Shown here: positions 9,374 through 19,094 of the stretch, piece by piece
Layout of the letters: each line of letters starts with the position of its first letter
Numbering within the stretch: the first letter of the stretch is position 1
Source of the DNA: Halomonas jincaotanensis
Lineage (GTDB): Bacteria; Pseudomonadota; Gammaproteobacteria; Pseudomonadales; Halomonadaceae
DNA length: 64,000 nt
Assembly: GCF_018448785.1 (NCBI RefSeq)
Contig: NZ_JAHCLU010000009.1
Coordinates: 124,001-188,000, forward strand
Direction: 5' to 3'
The notes under the pieces: model-generated
Told to the model about the DNA's origin: nothing
The model's database searches: none
What the model saw: only the letters and a program-made list of their open reading frames with translations
Program-made: the position numbers and the translations under genes

Positions 9374-10723
9374 ATGATCGAAGTCAAGAAAGGCCTGGAT
9401 CTCCCTATCGCGGGGGCGCCCGAGCAGCGCATCGAGGATGCGCGGCCGGTACATCACGTGGCGGTCCTGGGCACAGACTATGTGGGCATGAAGCCGACCA
9501 TGGAGGTTCGGGAGGGCGACAGTGTCAAGCTCGGGCAGCTGCTCTTCACCGACAAGAAAATCGATGGTGTGCGCTTTACCGCACCGGCAGCCGGCGAGGT
9601 CGTGGCGATCAATCGGGGTGAGAAGCGTAAGCTGCTGTCGGTCGTGATCAAGGTTGCCGAGACCGAGGAGGCGGTCGAGTTCACTGCCCATGGTCGCAAC
9701 GAGCTGATACGTATGGATCGACAGGTCGTGGTAGATCAACTGGTCGAGTCGGGGCTCTGGGCCGCTTTTCGTACCCGCCCTTACTCGCGCACACCTACCC
9801 TGGACGGGACCCCGGAGAATATTTTCGTCACTGCCATCGATACTCACCCCCTGAGTGCGGATCCCGCCGGGATCATCAACGAGCAGCCCGACGCCTTCGA
9901 AGATGGCCTAAAAGTCCTCACGCGCCTCACCGAAGGTAAGGTGTATCTGTGTACTGCACCTGACGCGCCTCTCCCAGGTAGAGACGTCGAAGGCGTCCAG
10001 ATCGAGACCTTTGGCGGTCCGCACCCAGCTGGCCTGGTCGGCACCCACATCCATTACTTGTCTCCGGTGGCGCTGCACAAGCGCGTCTGGCATATCGGCT
10101 ACCAGGACGTCATAGCCGTTGGCAAGTTGTTTGCTGAAGGCAAGTTGGACACGAGCCGGGTGGTAGCCCTGGGAGGGCCTCGCGCCAAGGCGCCTCGCCT
10201 GCTACGCACGCGTATTGGTGCCAGCACGCAGGAACTTCTCGATCAGGAGGTCGTCGACCCTCTAGATACACGCGTGATTTCTGGATCCGTGTTCGCTGGT
10301 GCCACTGCCGAGGGCTCCCTTTGTTACCTGGGTCGCTTCCACAACCAGATCTCGTTGATTGAGGAAGGAAATAAGCGTTCATGGCTGGGATGGCTGTCAC
10401 CGGGTAAGGATCGCCACTCGGTCATGGGAATCTATATTTCCCATTTCAAGGGACTGCATGATTATGCGCCCACAACCTCGACCAATGGATCCGAGCGGGC
10501 GATGGTCCCCGTGGGCACTTACGAGCAAGTGATGCCACTGGATATCATGCCGACGCAGCTTTTGCGCACGCTGATCGTCGGCGATATCGAAACCGCCATG
10601 CAGCTTGGTTGCCTGGAACTGGACGAGGAGGATCTGGCGCTCTGTACGTATGTTTGCCCGGGGAAATACGAGTATGGCCCTATCCTGCGTGACAATCTCT
10701 TCATGATCGAGAAAGAGGCCTGA
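9374..10723 (+). CDS. nqrA: Na+-translocating NADH:quinone reductase subunit A
   Basis: 449 residues from the ATG at 9374 ([14 protein letters not shown]), the typical NqrA start and length; a longer in-frame opening at 9290 would add 28 residues unlike the family. NqrA is the peripheral cytoplasmic subunit, linked to quinone interaction. It opens the nqrABCDEF operon, whose complex passes electrons from NADH to ubiquinone and pumps Na+ outward, suiting a marine or halophilic host. Its stop overlaps the nqrB start (TGATG), implying translational coupling. Confidence 0.97.
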   Translation: MIEVKKGLDLPIAGAPEQRIEDARPVHHVAVLGTDYVGMKPTMEVREGDSVKLGQLLFTDKKIDGVRFTAPAAGEVVAINRGEKRKLLSVVIKVAETEEAVEFTAHGRNELIRMDRQVVVDQLVESGLWAAFRTRPYSRTPTLDGTPENIFVTAIDTHPLSADPAGIINEQPDAFEDGLKVLTRLTEGKVYLCTAPDAPLPGRDVEGVQIETFGGPHPAGLVGTHIHYLSPVALHKRVWHIGYQDVIAVGKLFAEGKLDTSRVVALGGPRAKAPRLLRTRIGASTQELLDQEVVDPLDTRVISGSVFAGATAEGSLCYLGRFHNQISLIEEGNKRSWLGWLSPGKDRHSVMGIYISHFKGLHDYAPTTSTNGSERAMVPVGTYEQVMPLDIMPTQLLRTLIVGDIETAMQLGCLELDEEDLALCTYVCPGKYEYGPILRDNLFMIEKEA

Positions 10724-11949
10724 TGATGGCTATCCGACAGACACTCGACAATATCGAGCCCCACTTCCACAAGGGTGGCAAGTACGAACAGTTCTATCCC
10801 CTCTTTGAGGCGGTGGACACTATTTTCTACTCGCCGGCGAGCGTCGCCAAGACAACGGCCCATGTGCGTGACGGAATCGATCTCAAACGCATCATGATCA
10901 CTGTCTGGGCTTGCACATTCCCTGCCATGTTCTTTGGCATGTGGAATGCTGGCTGGCAGGCCAATACGGCCATCGCTGACGGCTACGCCTCCATGGCAGG
11001 CTGGCGCGAAGCGATCACGATGTTGTTCTCCAGCGGTCACGATCCCGATAGTCTCTGGGCTAATTTCGTCCTTGGTGCGACCTACTTCCTGCCAATCTAC
11101 CTGGTGACCTTCGTGGTCGGCGGGTTCTGGGAGGTGCTGTTCGCCATCAAGCGCGGCCATGAAGTGAACGAAGGCTTCTTCGTGACCTCCGTGCTCTACG
11201 CTCTGATTCTGCCCGCCACTATTCCGCTTTGGCAGGTGGCGCTGGGCATTACTTTCGGCATAGTGATCGGTAAGGAAATCTTCGGCGGCACCGGAAAGAA
11301 CTTCCTCAATCCGGCGCTCACGGGGCGTGCCTTCCTTTACTTCGCGTATCCCGCCCAGATTTCCGGTGATGCCGTATGGGTTGCCGCCGATGGCTACACG
11401 GGCGCCACCGCGCTCTCCGTCGCGGCGCAAGACGGCATGGCGGCACTTTCCAGCCAGTTCAGCTGGTGGGACGCCTTCCTCGGTTTCGTGCCCGGCTCGG
11501 TGGGAGAGGTGTCGACACTCGCCATTCTCTTAGGTGCGGCGGTGTTGCTGTGGACGAAGATCGCCTCTTGGCGAATAATACTTGGGGTTTTCCTGGGTAT
11601 GGTGGTCACCAGCACGCTATTTAACCTGTTGGGATCGGAGTCCAACCCGATGTTCGCCATGCCTTGGCACTGGCATCTCGTGGTTGGCGGTTTCGCCTTC
11701 GGCATGGTGTTCATGGCGACCGACCCAGTATCCGCGTCGATGACCAATCAAGGTCGGCTCATATTCGGTGCGCTGATCGGGGTCATGACCGTACTGATCC
11801 GAGTGGTTAACCCGGCCTTCCCGGAAGGCATCATGTTGGCGATCCTCTTCGCTAACCTGTTCGCCCCGCTGATCGATCACTTCTTTGTACAGGCCAACAT
11901 CAAGCGGCGCTTGCAGCGCACTGGTGTGCCGGCCGAGGAGACTGCCTGA
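10723..11949 (+). CDS. nqrB: Na+-NQR subunit B (FMN-binding membrane subunit)
   Basis: 408 residues, strongly hydrophobic with about ten membrane segments. The segment [10 protein letters not shown] carries the threonine that in the family bears covalently bound FMN, attached by ApbE. NqrB also carries riboflavin and part of the Na+ channel in known structures. It overlaps nqrA by one base and nqrC by one base (TGATG). A second ATG at 10726 is an equally possible start. Confidence 0.97.
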   Translation: MMAIRQTLDNIEPHFHKGGKYEQFYPLFEAVDTIFYSPASVAKTTAHVRDGIDLKRIMITVWACTFPAMFFGMWNAGWQANTAIADGYASMAGWREAITMLFSSGHDPDSLWANFVLGATYFLPIYLVTFVVGGFWEVLFAIKRGHEVNEGFFVTSVLYALILPATIPLWQVALGITFGIVIGKEIFGGTGKNFLNPALTGRAFLYFAYPAQISGDAVWVAADGYTGATALSVAAQDGMAALSSQFSWWDAFLGFVPGSVGEVSTLAILLGAAVLLWTKIASWRIILGVFLGMVVTSTLFNLLGSESNPMFAMPWHWHLVVGGFAFGMVFMATDPVSASMTNQGRLIFGALIGVMTVLIRVVNPAFPEGIMLAILFANLFAPLIDHFFVQANIKRRLQRTGVPAEETA

Positions 11950-12764
11950 TGGCAAAGAGCAACAACTCCACCAAGAAGATCCTGACGGTAGCGTTCGCAC
12001 TTTGTATCGTGTGTTCGGTCATTGTCTCGACTGCCGCGGTGGCGCTGCGTTCCAAGCAGCAACTCAACCAGGAACTCGACCGCAAGACCAACATCCTTGA
12101 GGTGGCCAATCTCTATGAGCCGGGAATGGATGTGGAGGAGAGGTTCAGCGAGATCACCGCACGCGTTGTGGATCTGCGTACCGGGGAGTACAGCGAGCAG
12201 CACGACCCAGAGACCTACAATGCCTTTGAGGCGGCGAGTGATCCGGCCAGCGGGCGGACGCTGTCCGGGGAACAGGACATTGCCGGCCTGTCCCGTCAAG
12301 AGAACTTCTCCACCGTTTACCTGGTCGGCGATCCCGAGGATCCCGAGCAAATCATCCTGCCGATTCGCGGCCAGGGCCTGTGGGGGCTGATGCGGGGCTA
12401 CATCTCCCTGGAGGGTGACGGCAACACCTTCGTCGGCATCACCTACTATGATCACAGCGAGACCCCGGGCCTTGGCGCCGAGGTGAACAACCCTCGCTGG
12501 CAGGCCCAGTGGCAAGGCAAGAAGGTCTTCGATGAACAGGGTGACCTGGCGCCAGCGATTGAACTGGTCAAGGGGGGTGCCAACGAGGAAACGGAAGTGG
12601 ACGGCCTGTCTGGAGCGACACTGACCAGTCGCGGTGTTACCAACATGCTGCAATTCTGGTTGAGCCCGGAAGGGTTCGGTGAATATCTGGCGAAATTCCG
12701 AAGCGGCATCGACCAGGAAGACGCCCAGGATGCCGAAGTCGAACTCGAAGCTGAAGGAGCCTGA
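11949..12764 (+). CDS. nqrC: Na+-NQR subunit C (periplasmic FMN subunit)
   Basis: 271 residues with one N-terminal membrane anchor and a periplasmic FMN-binding domain. The flavinylation motif is in [11 protein letters not shown] near residue 220, with the acceptor Thr in SGAT, the known ApbE target. The C-terminus ends in an acidic tail ([15 protein letters not shown]). Confidence 0.97.
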   Translation: MAKSNNSTKKILTVAFALCIVCSVIVSTAAVALRSKQQLNQELDRKTNILEVANLYEPGMDVEERFSEITARVVDLRTGEYSEQHDPETYNAFEAASDPASGRTLSGEQDIAGLSRQENFSTVYLVGDPEDPEQIILPIRGQGLWGLMRGYISLEGDGNTFVGITYYDHSETPGLGAEVNNPRWQAQWQGKKVFDEQGDLAPAIELVKGGANEETEVDGLSGATLTSRGVTNMLQFWLSPEGFGEYLAKFRSGIDQEDAQDAEVELEAEGA

Positions 12765-12766
12765 TC

Positions 12767-13435
12767 ATGTCGGCAGTTACTCCCAAGGGCGTTTTGACAA
12801 CGCCGATCTTCAAGAACAACCCCATCGCCTTGCAGATATTGGGGATCTGTTCGGCCCTGGCGGTGACCACCAGCATGAGTGTGTCGATGGTCATGGCGCT
12901 GGCGGTGATCTTCGTTACGGCTTTCTCGAACCTGTTCGTATCGTTGATTCGCCACCATATCCCATCGTCCATCCGCATCATCGTGCAGATGACCATCATT
13001 GCCTCGCTGGTCATCGTGGTAGACCAGATTCTCAAGGCTTATGCCTACGAGATATCCAAGCAGCTGTCGGTCTTCGTCGGGTTAATCATCACCAACTGTA
13101 TCGTGATGGGCCGCGCAGAAGGCTTTGCCATGACCAATACGCCCGGAATGTCGTTTCTTGACGGCGTCGGTAACGGCTTGGGGTATGGCTTCATCCTGAT
13201 AGTAGTGGGTTTCTTCCGTGAATTGTTCGGTGCCGGAAGCGTCTTCGGTTTCACCGTTCTGGCCCCGGTGCAGGATGGCGGCTGGTACGTACCCAACGGT
13301 CTGATGCTGTTGCCACCCTCAGCCTTCTTCATCATCGGTCTGATGATCTGGGTTCTGCGCACCTTGAATCCTGAGCAAATCGAGGAGAACGAGTTCCAGA
13401 TGAAGGAAAACACCCAGCCGAAGGAGGCCGTGTAA
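12767..13435 (+). CDS. nqrD: Na+-NQR subunit D
   Basis: 222 residues, six predicted membrane segments. Two cysteines, in LGICSALAV and TNCIVMGR, match the half-helix positions that with NqrE hold an intramembrane 2Fe-2S centre in Vibrio Na+-NQR. GAAGGAG stands 7 bases before the ATG. Homologous to RnfE, but the nqrA/B/C/F neighbours fix it as Nqr. Confidence 0.96.
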   Translation: MSAVTPKGVLTTPIFKNNPIALQILGICSALAVTTSMSVSMVMALAVIFVTAFSNLFVSLIRHHIPSSIRIIVQMTIIASLVIVVDQILKAYAYEISKQLSVFVGLIITNCIVMGRAEGFAMTNTPGMSFLDGVGNGLGYGFILIVVGFFRELFGAGSVFGFTVLAPVQDGGWYVPNGLMLLPPSAFFIIGLMIWVLRTLNPEQIEENEFQMKENTQPKEAV

Positions 13436-13436
13436 C

Positions 13437-14054
13437 ATGGAACACTATCTTAGTCTGTTCGTCGCCTCGGTCTTCGTCGAGAACATGGCCTTGGCATTCT
13501 TCCTTGGCATGTGTACCTTCCTGGCGGTGTCGAAGAAGGTGTCGTCGGCCTTCGGCCTGGGAATCGCGGTTATCGTGGTACTTACCGTGACCGTCCCAGT
13601 CAACAACCTTGTCTATAGCTTCCTGCTTCAGGAAGGGGCGCTGACGTGGACGGGCATCAGTGGTGCTGAAAACATTGACCTCTCGTTTCTCGGGCTGTTG
13701 AGTTATATCGGGGTCATCGCCGCCCTGGTGCAGATTATGGAAATGTTTCTCGATAAGTACGTTCCAGCGCTCTACAACGCCTTGGGCGTGTTTCTGCCAT
13801 TGATTACGGTGAACTGTGCGATTCTGGGCGGTGTGCTGTTCATGGTCGAGCGCAGCTATAACTTCGGTGAATCGGTGGTGTATGGGTTCGGCGCAGGGGT
13901 CGGTTGGGCGTTGGCCATCACCGCACTGGCCGGTCTCCGCGAAAAGTTAAAATACAGCGATGTGCCCGCTTCGCTTCAGGGGCTGGGCATCACCTTCATC
14001 ACCGTGGGTCTGATGTCGCTGGGCTTCATGTCCTTCTCAGGCATCCAGCTCTGA
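13437..14054 (+). CDS. nqrE: Na+-NQR subunit E
   Basis: 205 residues, six predicted membrane segments, inverted in topology relative to NqrD in known complexes. The paired cysteines lie in [12 protein letters not shown] and TVNCAILGG. It starts one base after the nqrD stop. A perfect inverted repeat separates it from nqrF. Confidence 0.96.
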   Translation: MEHYLSLFVASVFVENMALAFFLGMCTFLAVSKKVSSAFGLGIAVIVVLTVTVPVNNLVYSFLLQEGALTWTGISGAENIDLSFLGLLSYIGVIAALVQIMEMFLDKYVPALYNALGVFLPLITVNCAILGGVLFMVERSYNFGESVVYGFGAGVGWALAITALAGLREKLKYSDVPASLQGLGITFITVGLMSLGFMSFSGIQL

Positions 14055-14071
14055 GGCACGTCATGTTGTTT

Positions 14072-14092
14072 CGACGGCACCGGGTGCCGTCG
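14072..14092 (+). promoter_or_regulatory. Intercistronic inverted repeat between nqrE and nqrF
   Basis: Arms CGACGGCACC and GGTGCCGTCG surround a single G, a perfect 10-bp inverted repeat inside the 72-base nqrE-nqrF gap. No T-run follows, so a terminator is unlikely. An RNA-processing or stability element, or a repressor site, are possible. Confidence 0.5.
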
Positions 14093-14126
14093 GGACTCAG
14101 GCAATGTCAAGCAATAGGAATCCGAC

Positions 14127-15359
14127 ATGGTTGATACAGTAGTCATCTTGCTCGGTGTGGTCATGTTTACCGTGATCGTCATCAGCCTGGTCCTGGTAAT
14201 ACTGGCTGCACGCAGCAGGCTCGTCAGTACTGGCGACGTCAAGATCGAGGTCAATGATGACCCCGAGCACACCCTGACGACCCAAGCTGGTGGCAAGCTT
14301 CTCAATACGTTGGCCGCCAATGGTATCTTTCTTTCCTCTGCCTGTGGTGGTGGTGGCTCCTGCGCTCAGTGCAAGTGCCGCGTGGAGGAGGGTGGTGGCT
14401 CCATCCTGCCCACGGAAGAATCTCACTTCACCCTGCGTGAGAAGAAAGACGGTTGGCGTCTCTCTTGCCAGGTGCCGGTCAAGCAGGACATGAAAATCGA
14501 AGTTCCGGAAGAAGTCTTTGGCGTCAAGCAGTGGGAATGCGAAGTCATTGACAATCCCAACGTCGCCACCTTCATCAAGGAGCTTAACCTCAAGCTCCCT
14601 GAAGGGCAGGAAGTCGCCTTCCGTGCGGGTGGTTATGTCCAGTTAGTCGCCCCTCCCTACGATATCAAGTTTTCCGATTTCGATATCGAGGAAGAATATC
14701 GAGGCGACTGGGAGAAATTTGGTCTTTTCGATATCTCGCATAAGAACAATGAGGAAGTCATCCGCGCTTACTCCATGGCGAATTACCCGGGCGAGAAGGG
14801 CATCCTCAAGTTCAACATTCGTATCGCCACACCGCCGCCCAACACAAACCATCCCCCCGGATTGATGTCGACCTATGTCTTCAGTCTGAAGCCGGGCGAC
14901 AAGACAACGGTAATGGGTCCCTTCGGTGAATTCTTCGCCAAGGATACCGACGCCGAGATGGTCTTCGTCGGCGGTGGCGCTGGCATGGCCCCGATGCGAA
15001 GCCATATCTTCGACCAGCTCAAGCGTCTGGAGTCCAAGCGCAAGATCACCTTCTGGTACGGCGCGCGCTCCTGGCGCGAAACCTTCTACAACGAAGAGTA
15101 CGATAAGCTCGCCGAAGAGTTCCCGAACTTCGAATGGCATCTGGCGCTCTCCGATCCGCAGCCTGAGGATAACTGGGAGGGCCCGACGGGGTTCATTCAC
15201 AATGTGCTCTATGACATGTATCTCAAGGACCATCCCGCACCGGAAGACTGCGAGTACTACATGTGCGGTCCACCGATGATGAATGCTTCGGTGATCAAGA
15301 TGCTCGTCGACATGGGGGTAGAGCCAGAGAACATCATGCTTGACGACTTTGGTGGTTGA
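14127..15359 (+). CDS. nqrF: Na+-NQR subunit F (NADH dehydrogenase flavoprotein)
   Basis: 410 residues: an N-terminal membrane helix, a ferredoxin-type 2Fe-2S domain ([14 protein letters not shown], with a further Cys in RLSCQVP), an FAD domain with RAYSMANYP, and a C-terminal NAD domain with [15 protein letters not shown]. It is the NADH entry point of the complex. It is the last structural gene of the operon and is followed by a terminator-like hairpin. Confidence 0.97.
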   Translation: MVDTVVILLGVVMFTVIVISLVLVILAARSRLVSTGDVKIEVNDDPEHTLTTQAGGKLLNTLAANGIFLSSACGGGGSCAQCKCRVEEGGGSILPTEESHFTLREKKDGWRLSCQVPVKQDMKIEVPEEVFGVKQWECEVIDNPNVATFIKELNLKLPEGQEVAFRAGGYVQLVAPPYDIKFSDFDIEEEYRGDWEKFGLFDISHKNNEEVIRAYSMANYPGEKGILKFNIRIATPPPNTNHPPGLMSTYVFSLKPGDKTTVMGPFGEFFAKDTDAEMVFVGGGAGMAPMRSHIFDQLKRLESKRKITFWYGARSWRETFYNEEYDKLAEEFPNFEWHLALSDPQPEDNWEGPTGFIHNVLYDMYLKDHPAPEDCEYYMCGPPMMNASVIKMLVDMGVEPENIMLDDFGG

Positions 15360-15408
15360 CCTTCATCAAGTGGCGGACCTCCATCGAGTGGTTGCCGCGT
15401 AGTACTCA

Positions 15409-15434
15409 GAGGGCTGGCCGATGTGGGTCGGCCC
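15409..15434 (+). terminator. Terminator-like hairpin after nqrF
   Basis: A 10-bp stem with two G-U wobbles (AGGGCTGGCC / GGTCGGCCCT, loop GATGTG) ends in a short T-run. It lies 50 bases after nqrF and may separate or attenuate transcription before nqrM. Confidence 0.6.
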
Positions 15435-15600
15435 TTTGTGCTTATGACGTACCGCGTTGATAAACGGTGCCACCGCTGGTCACAGGGTGGATTTATTGGT
15501 AGGGATCTATGATGGATATCCACTGTCTCAAGGTTAGGATCTCGTACGAGTGAATAAAGGTACGAGTAGATGTATTTCCAGTGATTGCGGAGTAATGACC

Positions 15601-15858
15601 ATGAATCTTTTTTTTATTGTACTGGCCTTCATGCTATTGATCATGGCTGCCATGGCTATTGGCGTGATCATGGGGCGGCGGCCTATTGCCGGTAGCTGCG
15701 GTGGGCTCAATCGCCTGGGGATGAAGGAAGGCTGTGAGGTCTGCGGCGGCAAGGACGAGGTATGCGAAGAGGAGAACCGCAAGGGACCTGCCAGTGCGCG
15801 TCGACAAAGCGACGAAAGCCGCGGGGCCGACCTGGGATACGACGCAACTCGACGCTAA
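15601..15858 (+). CDS. nqrM: Na+-NQR maturation protein NqrM (DUF539)
   Basis: 85 residues: one N-terminal membrane helix, then GSCGGLNRLG, CEVCGGKDEVC, a four-cysteine pattern typical of NqrM, which helps place iron in the NqrD/E centre. GCGGAG at 15587-15592 is 8 bases before the ATG at 15601; the upstream ATG at 15595 is too close to it. It stands 240 bases after nqrF with no apbE between them. A stem-loop terminator follows. Confidence 0.9.
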   Translation: MNLFFIVLAFMLLIMAAMAIGVIMGRRPIAGSCGGLNRLGMKEGCEVCGGKDEVCEEENRKGPASARRQSDESRGADLGYDATRR

Positions 15859-15981
15859 CGCCTTCTCAGCCCTAGGCATACGGCCGTCCTACGTTATATT
15901 CGAGGCCGTTAGCCCCGAGGCTTAACACGGGCGTACAGGCGTATTCTGAACAGCCCTCCCGTTTCCTCTATCGACACATGG

Positions 15982-16006
15982 CGCCGATCCGTAAGGGTCG
16001 GCGTTT
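15982..16006 (+). terminator. Terminator after nqrM
   Basis: Stem CGCCGATCC-GTAA-GGGTCGGCG (one G-U pair) followed by TTTGT. It closes the nqr transcription unit before the polysaccharide region. Confidence 0.75.
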
Positions 16007-16010
16007 GTCG

Positions 16011-16409
16011 TGTGGTGAGAGCAATTCGTTGACGTCGGGTTGGCTTGTATTAAATATCTAATCAGATAATAACCAATTATCCCATATAAAAATTAAAAAG
16101 CCGCCTTACTTCCTAGTGAAAAGTCTACGAGAAAAATGGTGTGGGCAACGATAGCCAACACTGTGTAACATTGTGTGAGCAAAAAGATTAGTTATGTAGT
16201 CGAGAGCAGAAGGTAAATCTTCAACTTTCACGGCTGTAGAAGGAGAGAAATATAAGATTTGCGGCATGGGAGAAGCCCAGAAGTAACTCCCGGGCGGTAG
16301 CGTGGGTAAAACGTAAGTCGCACTGCCGGGAAGTCGATGTTCCTGGCGTTCTTCGGCTTAAGGCCCTTTATCTTCAGGTCAACGTTAAAGTGTGACAAAG
16401 GAAAGTATC
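16011..16409 (+). promoter_or_regulatory. 400-base leader of the nonulosonate operon
   Basis: No gene is visible. The first half is AT-rich (around 16045-16130) and probably holds the promoter, but no hexamer pair is convincing. A TGTAAC hexamer lies at 16164. The ops element is at 16293-16304, about 105 bases before legB, so the promoter must be upstream of it. A ribosome site AAAGGAAAG precedes legB. Confidence 0.5.
16293..16304 (+). promoter_or_regulatory. ops element (RfaH recruitment site)
   Basis: GGCGGTAGCGTG matches the enterobacterial ops core 12 of 12. In known systems ops sits in the leader of long surface-polysaccharide operons, pauses RNA polymerase and loads RfaH, which suppresses polarity. 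Here it is 106 bases before legB, the first gene of a ten-gene cell-surface sugar operon, exactly the context expected. Confidence 0.88.
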
Positions 16410-17420
16410 ATGGAATTGAAACGCTCTAAGGTGTTCGTTACCGGTGCGGACGGGTTCATCGGGTCTCACTTGACAGAGACGCTCGTGGCGATGGGAGTGG
16501 ATGTTAGGGCGTTCGTATTATACAACTCCTTCAACAGTTGGGGATGGCTGGACAGAGCCCACGCCAGCGTTAAGGAGAATATCGACGTCATTGCGGGCGA
16601 TGTGCGCGATCCGCATGGTGTGCGCAAGGCCATGGAAGGCTGCGATGTGGTGCTGCATCTGGCTTCCCTGATCGCCATTCCTTATTCCTACCACTCGCCG
16701 GCGACCTACGTCGATACCAATATCACGGGGACACTGAACATCCTCCAGGCCGCTCGTGACCTGGGCGTATCGAAGGTCGTGCATACCTCGACCAGCGAAG
16801 TCTATGGCACGGCAAGACATGTTCCTATCGACGAGGAGCATCCCCTCCAGGGGCAGTCGCCGTACTCCGCCTCCAAGATTGGCGCCGACCAGATAGCGCT
16901 TTCCTTTTATCGGTCATTCTCGACCCCGGTGACCGTGATCCGGCCCTTCAACACTTATGGGCCCAGGCAGTCCGCCAGGGCCGTCATTCCCACCATTATT
17001 ACGCAGATCGCCTCGGGACAACGAGATCTCAAGCTCGGTGCCCTGCATCCGACTCGGGACTTCAGCTATATCGAAGACACCGTGGCCGGGTTCATCAAGA
17101 TGGCGGAATGCAATGACGTGCTGGGCGAAGTGGTCAACGTGGGCAGCGGCTTCGAGATCACTATCGAAGACACGGTAAAGCTGATCGCCGACATCATGGG
17201 AGAGAAGATTCGCATCCACACCGATGAAGTCAGGCTGCGGCCTGAAGCCAGCGAGGTCGAACGACTCTGGGCAAAGACGGAAAAGGCCGAACAATTGCTG
17301 GGTCATGTTCCGGCGTACGGCGGTGTGGACGGGTTGCGTCGCGGCTTGAGCAAGACCATCGACTGGTTTACCACCCCGGATAATCTGGCGAGCTACAAGA
17401 CCAATACCTACAACATCTGA
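16410..17420 (+). CDS. legB: NDP-GlcNAc 4,6-dehydratase LegB-type
   Basis: 336 residues, extended SDR fold. N-terminal VTGADGFIGSHL binds NAD(P); YSASK holds the catalytic Tyr and Lys. The segment YNSFNSWGWLD is characteristic of the LegB subgroup of legionaminic-acid loci. LegB removes water from an NDP-linked GlcNAc to give the 4-keto-6-deoxy sugar. The ATG at 16410 has AAAGGAAAG upstream; a GTG at 16392 would lie over that site. The aminotransferase (LegC) that normally follows is not next to it nor elsewhere in the window. Confidence 0.88.
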   Translation: MELKRSKVFVTGADGFIGSHLTETLVAMGVDVRAFVLYNSFNSWGWLDRAHASVKENIDVIAGDVRDPHGVRKAMEGCDVVLHLASLIAIPYSYHSPATYVDTNITGTLNILQAARDLGVSKVVHTSTSEVYGTARHVPIDEEHPLQGQSPYSASKIGADQIALSFYRSFSTPVTVIRPFNTYGPRQSARAVIPTIITQIASGQRDLKLGALHPTRDFSYIEDTVAGFIKMAECNDVLGEVVNVGSGFEITIEDTVKLIADIMGEKIRIHTDEVRLRPEASEVERLWAKTEKAEQLLGHVPAYGGVDGLRRGLSKTIDWFTTPDNLASYKTNTYNI

Positions 17421-17457
17421 TCCACGATGTTGAAGACTCATTAAGACGGCAATCGCA

Positions 17458-18081
17458 ATGTCCGATTTCATCATCGTGGGTGGTGGCGGACATGCACGAG
17501 TAGTGCATGACGCCCTCGAAACCCTGGGCCATCGCGTCACGGGCTATACCGATCCCGACGCGAAAGGCCACGCCAAAGCTCCTTACCTGGGAACGGATGC
17601 CGTCCTGATCGGGGCGCCACGATCGCCGGTGCGTGACCTGGTCCTGGGCATCGGCAAGGTGTCGACGAGCCCGGGGAGGTTGGGGCTGCTGGAGCGGCTC
17701 GAGTTATCCGGTTATCGATTTCCGGTCATCCACGCCAGAGGCTCGATCGTTCACCAAGAGGTAATGAGCGGCATTGGCACGGTGACGATGGATGGCGCTG
17801 TGGTGGTGACGGGAACTCGGCTGGGGCGCGCCTGCATCGTCAACACCAATGCCACGGTCGATCACGATTGCCGCCTCGGCGACAACGTGCACGTGGCGAC
17901 GGGGGCGATCCTATGCGGCGGCGTGTCGGTCGGTGACAACGGCATGATTGGGGCGGGGGCAACGCTCGTCCATGGCGTCAGGGTATGTGCGGATTGCGTA
18001 ATCGGTGCCGGGGCCACCGTCGTGCGGGACATCGACCAACCAGGCATCTATGTGGGAACACCAGCCAGGAGAATCAAATGA
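17458..18081 (+). CDS. neuD: NeuD/LegH-type sugar N- or O-acyltransferase
   Basis: 207 residues. N-terminal IIVGGGGHARVVHDAL is the small NeuD-type nucleotide-sugar-binding part; the C-terminal half is a left-handed beta-helix of hexapeptide repeats (IVNTNATVDHDCRLGDNVHV and following turns). The His in VDHD is the likely catalytic base. In legionaminate loci this protein acetylates the 4-amino group; in sialic-acid loci NeuD O-acetylates. Its stop overlaps neuB (ATGA). Confidence 0.88.
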   Translation: MSDFIIVGGGGHARVVHDALETLGHRVTGYTDPDAKGHAKAPYLGTDAVLIGAPRSPVRDLVLGIGKVSTSPGRLGLLERLELSGYRFPVIHARGSIVHQEVMSGIGTVTMDGAVVVTGTRLGRACIVNTNATVDHDCRLGDNVHVATGAILCGGVSVGDNGMIGAGATLVHGVRVCADCVIGAGATVVRDIDQPGIYVGTPARRIK

Positions 18082-19094
18082 AAACCGCTTCCGCCTTCAT
18101 CATTGCAGAAGCCGGCGTCAATCATAATGGCGATTTGGCGATGGCGCTGGAGCTGGTCGATGCTGCCAAGGAAAGCGGCGCCGACGCGGTTAAGTTTCAG
18201 TCGTTCAAGGCGGATCGACTGGTCACTCGCCAGGCAGGCAAGGCCGCCTATCAGAAGCAGTCGGTGCCGGGAGACGATTCGCAGTATTCGATGCTGAAGT
18301 CCTTGGAGATGTCGGAGGAGGACTTCCGGCGCATCCATTCCCACTGTCGGCAGCGCGGTATCGAGTTCCTGGCAAGTCCCTTCGACGAAGATAGCGCAGC
18401 TTTTCTCGACGCCATGGCCATGCGGACCTTCAAGATTCCCTCCGGAGAAATCACCAATCGCCCGCTGCTGGAACGCATTGCCGGTTTCGGCAAGCCGGTC
18501 ATCCTATCAACGGGCATGTGCCATCTGGCCGAGGTTGAGGTGGCACTGGCGACGCTGGACGCCGCCGGGGCGGGCGAGATCACCATTCTGCACTGCGTCA
18601 CCGAATACCCGGCACCCCACGACGAAATCAACCTCTCTGCGATGGGCACCCTGGCAAGGGCGTTCGGCAGGGAAGTCGGATACTCGGACCATACGGCCGG
18701 CATTGAGATCCCCGTCGCGGCCATCGCCATGGGTGCGAGGGTCATCGAAAAGCACTTCACGCTGGATACTGGCCTGCCGGGGCCCGATCACGCGGCCTCA
18801 CTGCCCCCTGCGGAATTCCGGCGCATGGTCCAGGCGATCCGCAACGTCGAGATGGCCATCGGTGACGGCATCAAGCAGCCGGCCCCCTGCGAGATCGCCA
18901 ATATCGGCAGCGTGCGCAAGTCTATCGTGGCGGCGTGCACGATACCCGAGGGCGAAGTCATCACCACCAGGCATCTTACCCTGAAACGCCCAGGGTCCGG
19001 CCTTCCCCCGATGTTTCTCGATGCCGTCATCGGCCGCCTCGCGCAGCGCGAGATCGATATCGACCACCTCATCGAATGGGGTGACCTGTCATGA
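18078..19094 (+). CDS. neuB: N-acylneuraminate/legionaminate synthase
   Basis: 338 residues from the ATG at 18078, which overlaps the neuD stop. The N-terminal NeuB TIM barrel begins FIIAEAGVNHNGD and includes VKFQSF, and the C-terminus is an SAF antifreeze-like domain (SIVAACTIPEGEVITTRHL). It condenses phosphoenolpyruvate with a six-carbon sugar to form a nine-carbon nonulosonate. LegB, NeuC and PtmE next door point to legionaminic acid (LegI/PtmC) rather than sialic acid. Overlaps neuC by ATGA. Confidence 0.92.
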   Translation: MKTASAFIIAEAGVNHNGDLAMALELVDAAKESGADAVKFQSFKADRLVTRQAGKAAYQKQSVPGDDSQYSMLKSLEMSEEDFRRIHSHCRQRGIEFLASPFDEDSAAFLDAMAMRTFKIPSGEITNRPLLERIAGFGKPVILSTGMCHLAEVEVALATLDAAGAGEITILHCVTEYPAPHDEINLSAMGTLARAFGREVGYSDHTAGIEIPVAAIAMGARVIEKHFTLDTGLPGPDHAASLPPAEFRRMVQAIRNVEMAIGDGIKQPAPCEIANIGSVRKSIVAACTIPEGEVITTRHLTLKRPGSGLPPMFLDAVIGRLAQREIDIDHLIEWGDLS

